From positions 104,216 to 168,215 of the forward strand of contig CAYSSJ010000004.1 of NCBI GenBank assembly GCA_964433675.1: a stretch of DNA of 64,000 nt. Direction: 5' to 3'. Under the pieces are notes generated by a model. The model had not been told where the DNA came from. It made no database searches and was given only the letters and a program-made list of their open reading frames with translations. This document shows positions 58,430-64,000 of this stretch, piece by piece (positions within the stretch are counted from its first letter, which is position 1; every line of letters begins with the position of its first letter). Made by a program: the position numbers and the translations under genes. This DNA is from CAYSSJ01 sp964433675 (GTDB lineage Bacteria > Cloacimonadota > Cloacimonadia > Cloacimonadales > TCS61).

Positions 58430-61400
58430 CTATTTCAAAATTATCATCTTCCTCACTTCGGAATAATCTTTTGTGCTCATCCGATAGAAATATACACCAC
58501 TAGCTGCTGTTTGTCTACTCTCATTTTTCCCATCCCACACGATCTCATGTTCAGAAGCAGACAGGTAATCATTCACCAGTGTACGGACTTTTTTACCTTT
58601 GATATCGTAAATTTCGAGTACTACATGATTAGCTTCTTTCAATGAGAACGAAATTGTCGTCTCCGGATTGAATGGGTTAGGATAATTACCCTTCAGAGCT
58701 GTTACTGCCGGCACAACGGTTTCGTTTGCATCCGTATGGTCTATGGTAACTTGGTTAGATGGAGAAGATTCGTACTCTTCATTATATATGGCGGTGGCAT
58801 AATATGTATAAGTTCCCACCGGCACATCGGTGTCCAAGTATTCGGTTTCTGTTACTTCTGCAATAAGCTCATCATCTCGATAAACGTGGTAGCTTGTAAC
58901 GGAAGTAGTACCAATTGGTACCTGCCAAGTGCATAGTACATCAGAAATCTGCGAGTTAGCTTCAAAGTCTGATGGTGGAACCAGTTCGATTGCCACATCC
59001 ACATCATTAGAAGGATCGGATTCGATAATCTCGTCATAGATAGCTGTCACATGGAAATTATAGAGACCTTCAGCCAAGGCTTCTACGAGGTAATTAGTAT
59101 TTTCAGCGCCATCGATTTCGGCTATGATCTCATCATCCATATAGACATTGTATCCGGTAACGGAGCGTAGCAATTCCGGCTCTTCCCAGCTTAGCTCCAC
59201 ATCATTCACATTAACGATATCAGCTTCCAGATTAGCTGGTGGGATTATCGGTTGCTCTCCTACATTTAGACTGACAGGAATAAGCACCGCATCACCGGCA
59301 TTGTTGTTTATAATAACTTCGGCTGTGTAAGTGGTTCCGCCCAGCAGTTCGGATGCATCAAAGAGGAGATCGATAATCTGATTATCTTCCGGCAGGATAG
59401 TTCCGCTGGTCGGGTCAGCCGAGAGCCAGTTCCGGTAGATAGGATTGCGTGTCGCGCTTCTATGGTTGAGTCTAATAGAGTTAACCTCACTAAAACCGGT
59501 TGGACTGTTTCGTCGGTCACCATCTTCTTCGATAACGATATCAAAGTCGAGTGGTGCGCTGCCGGGGTTCATTATCAGCAATATCTCACTAACCTGACCG
59601 CCATATTCCACATTGACATTGAACCCTTCGGGAGTTACGGAAATTTGCGGTATTCCTTCAAAGGTGAATTCTATCGTAACCAGCTCAGATTCACCCCAGT
59701 TATATATTGCCTTCACACCGGCTATATAGGTTTCGTCATAAACCAAGTCTTCAAACAAATATTCGGTTTCTTCTGTAGTAGCTTCCAGCTCTCCGTCCAA
59801 ATAAACCTCATATTCTATCAGCTCCAGATTACTATAATCCGGTTCATCCCAGCTAAATAGTCCGCTTGTAGTATCGATAGCAAGGTTTCCCGGTGGATTG
59901 AGTGGTGGTACTTCTACTTCGAGTGATACCGGAACGATGACATCGTCCTCAGCATTGTTAGCGATGATAAGTTCAGCTTCATAATTATCGGGATCGAGCT
60001 CAGTGGCATCGACGGTTATCTGGATATCTACAGATTCTGCGGGAGATACTGTTCCGCTAAGATTGGAAATGATCAGCCATTCTTCCCGGGTATCAAAGTC
60101 GCTGTGGCGTACCCTTTGGTGTGAATTCCTTCTGGCTGAATTTGCGGAATATAGATTCGTGAAGCCGCTGTGGTCTTCCAAGTAGGATATTGTGATGGAA
60201 TAATCTAGATCAGCAGTGCCCGGATTGGCGATATTCAGAGTGATCTCCGTAGTCTCGCCATGCACAAGTGAGATATCGAACTCGGATGGAGTGACGACTA
60301 TCTCAGGCACCGGAGGTGGACCGGCATCATAAGCTTCGATATCGTCTATACAAACTCCGTAGCCGCCACCATCGATCGCTTCAAAGGCGAAATATACGGT
60401 CTGGGAAGTTTCAGGTATTTGGATAGTTCTCTCTGTCCAAGTCGGCACATTTTCCGTGTAAGATTCCAAAAGCTGCCAATCATCCTCCCAAGCGAGTTTA
60501 TAATAAACATGCAATTCATCTTGGTTATTATCCCATTCCACCTGAGCGTGCCAGAAATTAAGTTCGGGATAATCGGCAGGTGTCAGATCTATCGGTGGAG
60601 TGACCAATTTTGTGGCATTGCCAGAAGTACTTGGCAGGAATGCGGCATTATAATCACCTGTATGAGCATTGGGCGGATTGCTGTTATAACCGCCGGCTTG
60701 GACAGTCCAATCTTGCGCGCCGACGATATATTCTTGTGTCCAGGCAAAAGGTATTTGTTCGGTCTCAAATAATTCTGCAAAGGGGAGCTCCTGGGGGATA
60801 TGAATAGAGAGTGGGTTATCATCACTGGCAAAGACAAACTCACCCATTTCATTGATCGTGGCAGAGAGAGTATCATTAGCATAAGATGTGGTAAGAAGCG
60901 AAAAATCTCCCTGTCCGTATTCCGGACGGCTATATATATGCACAGTTTCTGGTGTGATAATGCCGTTGTTCTCTATATCATCGAGATAGAAATCGAGCAG
61001 AGCGGAGCCAAAAGCAAAATCGGCAGTTACTATATGCCAGTGATACTGACTGACATAATCATGTGTAATACCGGCTATTGTTTCAGGGTAATCATCATAG
61101 AAATTAACCGTTACATTCCCGGAGGTAGACACATTGCTGAAATCCAGTTGGACAGCAGTCTGGGGGAAATCTTCTCCAGTGTTGCCGGTAATGAAATGGG
61201 TAAATGAGTGAACAGCATCAGCATCATAGTCGATAAAATCGTCCCAGAAGCGAGTATAGATTTGGAGCTCATCGTTATACTGACCGACTAGTACGATCAG
61301 GTCTTGTGGTTCTTGTGGGATAGGCTCACCGATGTAGTCCGCTTCGGCAAAAGCGGTACGGAAATTGAGCGTGCCGGTAAGATCGCTGAGTGTATAGTTA

Positions 61401-64000
61401 TTATCAGCGGCGAAATTTCCACTAGCGGCAAATTCCACATTATAAACTTTCATTAGTTTACCCTGATCTTCAGAGCCGATGTCATTCAAAGTGGTAACGA
61501 TAGGTGTGATAGTATTGCCGCTGGAGATAGGAGTACCGGCATCGGTGATAGGGATGAACTGAAGCATTTGATTGTAGCTATCCAAATATCCGATAAAATC
61601 TCCGATAGAATCACCCAGATCATAATCCGGGGTCAAAATGCCATCATCGTCGTCTATAAGCAGCGCTGCGGTTTCATCTTGGATATATTTCTGGTTGCGT
61701 GTATCTCTTTGATAGGTGATGACTGCTTCTCCGGTAAAGTGATAATAACGTCCGTCTAAAACACCGTCTCTGAGTTCGGCGAGATTAGCTACCTCTTCGG
61801 GGAATCTATAGAGCCCGGTAGCGATTCCGCTGGGTATCATATACTCTTTGTAGGCGCGGGCTTTGAGGGTGGTTGTCTCGCTGATTGTAATCGGATCGGT
61901 ATATAGATTGGAATCAGGCGTGGGATTTGTACCGTCGGTAGTATAGTAAATATCGGCATCTTCAGTGGCGCATGCTATAGCAACTACCACATCTTCATAG
62001 TAATTTCCCGCCGGAGGTGAGAAGGTGGGAGTTTCTACCACATCGGGGATGATCTCCATATCGTCCCAATCTCGTGCAGTGATATAATCTCCTACGGAAG
62101 TTGAATTGAGGATACCGGTTAGATGTATCAAAGTGGTTGGGATAAGGTCACCGATATAATCGACATCGAAAAATGAGGTTCTAAACTCTCCCGTGCCGGT
62201 ATCGTCTATGATGGGATAGACCTCTCCATTGACAAAATCACCGCTAGCGGAGAAAGCCACCGATTCTATCGTGACAAGTTGAGCTTGATAGTCAGAGAAG
62301 TTTGTCATCATATCGTTCAGCGTGAGTACCTCCGGTTCGACCACATTACCGGTGGAACTTGGAGCACCGGGATCGAGAGCAGGGATAAATTGCAGCATAT
62401 TGCCGAAAGTGGTCAAACTACCCACCAGTCCGGTTATGCCGTCTCCAATCTCATATTCTGTGGTAATCACGCCGGGATCGAAAATTCCCGCCGGAGCATC
62501 ATCTATCAGGATAGCTGCGGTAGAATCTTGCACATATTTCTGATTCCTATAATCCTGCTGGAAAGTGAGAATTACCTCACCGATAAGTTCATAATAAGGA
62601 CCATCTTCCATACCATCTCTTAGTTCTGCTATATCTGTAACTACGATCGGCATAATGTATTCTTCCTCGGCGATCTCACTGGGAATATGATCTTCTTTGT
62701 ATCCCCGTGATTTGATCGTGGTAGTTTCAGCGATCAAGATCGGATCGGTATAGAGATTCGAATCCGGGGTGGGATCGCTACCGTCGGTGGTATAATAGAT
62801 CTGAGCGTCCTCGGTCTCGCTAGTGATTGTTACAAAGACATCTTCGTAGAAATAGCCACCTTCCGGGTCGAGTTCGGGAGTAGCGACGACATCCGGTAGT
62901 ATTTCCATATCATCCCAATTTCTGGGAGTGATAAAATCGCCTGCCGAGCGGGAGTTCAGAATGCCGGTGAGGTTTACATTTTGGGTGGGGATATCATCAC
63001 CGATATAATCGACATCGTAGAAGGTAGTTCGCATCTCTGCAGAACCGGTAGTATCTGCGATTGCATAGACCTGACCATTGGCAAAGCTGCCGGTATCGGA
63101 GAACCAAGTTTCCTCTATAGTTACCAGTTGCGCCTGATAATCCATAAAGTTCGTGTTCAAATCATCAATGGTGAGAACTTCAGGTATGATTACATTGCCT
63201 GTGGAAGTAGGTGGACCGGGATCGGTCTGTGGAATGAGCTGCAGCATAGTCTCATGCACGTTCAATATGCCGATGAGTCCACTGATTCCATCACCGAGCT
63301 CATATTCGGTAGTGATGACACCGGGATCAAAAAAACCGGCCGGAGCATCATCTATAAGAATGGCTGCAGTGGCGTCCTGAATATATTTCTGATTTCTGAA
63401 ATCTTGCTGGAAGGTGAGGACAACTTCCGTATCCAGTTCATATAATTTATCGACTTCTGCATCTCTTAATTCAGACAGAGAGTAAACCGTTATCGGCAGA
63501 ACATATTCTGCCGTAGCGATCGAGCTGGAGATCATATCTTCGTGGTAAGCTCGTGCTTTTATAGTAACCGATTCGGTGATCGGGATCGGGTCGGTATAGA
63601 GAGTGGAATTTTGATCGGGCTCAGTACCGTCGTCAGTATAGTAGATCTCGGCAGCTTCGGTTTCGCAGGTGATCTCTACCAAAAGATCGTCAAAATATGT
63701 CCCACCTTCGGGTGAGAATTCCGGAGTTGCTACCACATTGGGAATGATCTCCATATCATCCCAATCACGCGAGGTGATGAAATCCCCTGTAGCGCGTGAA
63801 GTCAACAAACCGGTTAGATGAATCGTCTCCGTTGGGATCGGGTCACCGATATAATCAACGTCATAGAAGGTAGTTCGAAATTCACCGTCACCGCTATCAT
63901 CCGACAAACCATAGACTTGTCCATTGGCAAAAGTACCTGTATCTGTGTACCAACAGTCTTCTATGGTAACCAATTGCGCCTGATAATCCATGAAGTTAGT
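58430..64000 (-). CDS. Giant tandem-repeat secreted protein, C-terminal portion (runs off right edge)
   Basis: At least 1856 residues with no N-terminus in the window. The upstream two-fifths consists of tandem units of about 283 residues (850 nt), each with an OB-like/DUF5689-type segment (DYQAQLVTIE ... DVDYIGD ... NWDDMEI) and a chitobiase-C-terminal-type beta-domain (FSPEGGTYFDD ... IYYTDDGTEP ... LYTDPI). Then a jelly-roll/MAM-like domain, choice-of-anchor-like repeats, fibronectin-III-like domains and the sorting domain (YPNPFNPETTISFSL, YDIKGKKVRTL, AASGVYFYRM). Such modules occur beside secreted nucleases and glycan-binding proteins; no catalytic domain is visible here. Likely surface-exposed adhesin or the C-terminal part of a secreted enzyme. 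Confidence 0.85.
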   Translation of the reverse strand, partial: TNFMDYQAQLVTIEDCWYTDTGTFANGQVYGLSDDSGDGEFRTTFYDVDYIGDPIPTETIHLTGLLTSRATGDFITSRDWDDMEIIPNVVATPEFSPEGGTYFDDLLVEITCETEAAEIYYTDDGTEPDQNSTLYTDPIPITESVTIKARAYHEDMISSSIATAEYVLPITVYSLSELRDAEVDKLYELDTEVVLTFQQDFRNQKYIQDATAAILIDDAPAGFFDPGVITTEYELGDGISGLIGILNVHETMLQLIPQTDPGPPTSTGNVIIPEVLTIDDLNTNFMDYQAQLVTIEETWFSDTGSFANGQVYAIADTTGSAEMRTTFYDVDYIGDDIPTQNVNLTGILNSRSAGDFITPRNWDDMEILPDVVATPELDPEGGYFYEDVFVTITSETEDAQIYYTTDGSDPTPDSNLYTDPILIAETTTIKSRGYKEDHIPSEIAEEEYIMPIVVTDIAELRDGMEDGPYYELIGEVILTFQQDYRNQKYVQDSTAAILIDDAPAGIFDPGVITTEYEIGDGITGLVGSLTTFGNMLQFIPALDPGAPSSTGNVVEPEVLTLNDMMTNFSDYQAQLVTIESVAFSASGDFVNGEVYPIIDDTGTGEFRTSFFDVDYIGDLIPTTLIHLTGILNSTSVGDYITARDWDDMEIIPDVVETPTFSPPAGNYYEDVVVAIACATEDADIYYTTDGTNPTPDSNLYTDPITISETTTLKARAYKEYMIPSGIATGLYRFPEEVANLAELRDGVLDGRYYHFTGEAVITYQRDTRNQKYIQDETAALLIDDDDGILTPDYDLGDSIGDFIGYLDSYNQMLQFIPITDAGTPISSGNTITPIVTTLNDIGSEDQGKLMKVYNVEFAASGNFAADNNYTLSDLTGTLNFRTAFAEADYIGEPIPQEPQDLIVLVGQYNDELQIYTRFWDDFIDYDADAVHSFTHFITGNTGEDFPQTAVQLDFSNVSTSGNVTVNFYDDYPETIAGITHDYVSQYHWHIVTADFAFGSALLDFYLDDIENNGIITPETVHIYSRPEYGQGDFSLLTTSYANDTLSATINEMGEFVFASDDNPLSIHIPQELPFAELFETEQIPFAWTQEYIVGAQDWTVQAGGYNSNPPNAHTGDYNAAFLPSTSGNATKLVTPPIDLTPADYPELNFWHAQVEWDNNQDELHVYYKLAWEDDWQLLESYTENVPTWTERTIQIPETSQTVYFAFEAIDGGGYGVCIDDIEAYDAGPPPVPEIVVTPSEFDISLVHGETTEITLNIANPGTADLDYSITISYLEDHSGFTNLYSANSARRNSHQRVRHSDFDTREEWLIISNLSGTVSPAESVDIQITVDATELDPDNYEAELIIANNAEDDVIVPVSLEVEVPPLNPPGNLAIDTTSGLFSWDEPDYSNLELIEYEVYLDGELEATTEETEYLFEDLVYDETYIAGVKAIYNWGESELVTIEFTFEGIPQISVTPEGFNVNVEYGGQVSEILLIMNPGSAPLDFDIVIEEDGDRRNSPTGFSEVNSIRLNHRSATRNPIYRNWLSADPTSGTILPEDNQIIDLLFDASELLGGTTYTAEVIINNNAGDAVLIPVSLNVGEQPIIPPANLEADIVNVNDVELSWEEPELLRSVTGYNVYMDDEIIAEIDGAENTNYLVEALAEGLYNFHVTAIYDEIIESDPSNDVDVAIELVPPSDFEANSQISDVLCTWQVPIGTTSVTSYHVYRDDELIAEVTETEYLDTDVPVGTYTYYATAIYNEEYESSPSNQVTIDHTDANETVVPAVTALKGNYPNPFNPETTISFSLKEANHVVLEIYDIKGKKVRTLVNDYLSASEHEIVWDGKNESRQTAASGVYFYRMSTKDYSEVRKMIILK
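61430..64000. repeat. Tandem ~850-bp intragenic repeats
   Basis: The codons for DYQAQLVTIE recur near 63985, 63136 and 62287, a period of about 849 nt; a fourth, degenerate boundary lies near 61440. Three units are visible, the first cut by the window edge. The units are diverged but strongly alike at protein level. Confidence 0.85.

Noticed and set aside
1..64000. tRNA, rRNA, CRISPR arrays, integrases or intact insertion sequences
   Set aside because: Looked for T-loop-like strings, regularly spaced repeats and transposase motifs on both strands; nothing convincing. A covariance-model scan would be needed to exclude short RNAs.

Overview
The window looks like a chromosomal segment of an uncultured, anaerobic Gram-negative bacterium of the FCB group, most likely a member of Cloacimonadota (Candidatus Cloacimonas relatives). 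This rests on (i) six complete or partial secreted proteins ending in a conserved NPF(N/A)-x-ET-type C-terminal beta-domain of the kind found on type IX-sorted or surface proteins, (ii) moderate-to-low GC with a housekeeping gene content typical of that lineage, (iii) FeoABC/Fur iron uptake, phosphotransbutyrylase and NADPH-thioredoxin reductase, and (iv) tightly overlapping operons. The taxonomic call is inference; no rRNA is present. Almost all genes lie on the minus strand; the one exception is a plus-strand island at 5.4-8.1 kb. I saw no tRNA, rRNA, CRISPR array, intact insertion sequence or prophage.

Layout. 0-5.3 kb (minus): an operon with an M23 peptidase, xseB, ispA, dut, a TrmN6-like methyltransferase, a degenerate FtsE-like ATPase, an FtsX-like membrane protein, pgsA and the start of a lipoprotein. 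5.4-8.1 kb (plus): ptb, rlmH, cdd, trxB, closed by a strong bidirectional terminator. 8.2-16.6 kb (minus): the cell-shape operon mreB-mreC-(F420-ligase-like gene)-mreD-mrdA-rodA, with recG upstream of it. 16.6-24.3 kb is the accessory region: a tandemly duplicated cassette, each copy having a TTGACA promoter, a roughly 450-nt leader with a conserved hairpin and a poly-C tract, a small secreted protein, an intercistronic hairpin, and a large LVIVD-type secreted protein. The decayed tail of a third copy and dispersed palindromic repeats also lie here. 24.3-33.4 kb: comM, a lamin-tail-domain secreted protein, then a compact operon of a UvrC-like protein with a broken GIY-YIG site, a response-regulator receiver, a membrane metallopeptidase, mazG, a histidine kinase and bifunctional nnr. 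33.6-45.9 kb: a gingipain-like C25 peptidase, fusA, and a 1710-residue surface protein with an internal duplication. 46.2-49.4 kb: fur-feoB-feoA-feoC. 49.4-58.3 kb: the heat-shock operon hrcA-grpE-dnaK-dnaJ with two CIRCE-like sites, running into rsmE, cca, a coiled-coil TIR-like protein and a CDF metal exporter. 58.4-64 kb: the C-terminal part of a giant repeat protein that runs off the window.

How it fits together. Much of the window serves growth and envelope building: isoprenoid carrier synthesis (ispA), phospholipids (pgsA), peptidoglycan hydrolysis (M23 with FtsEX) and elongation (Mre/RodA/PBP2). The rest exports large adhesin- or peptidase-like proteins. The most unusual material is the duplicated leader cassette at 16.6-24.3 kb. 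Next come several proteins that keep a fold but lack catalytic residues (FtsE-like, UvrC-like) and the coiled-coil TIR-like protein.
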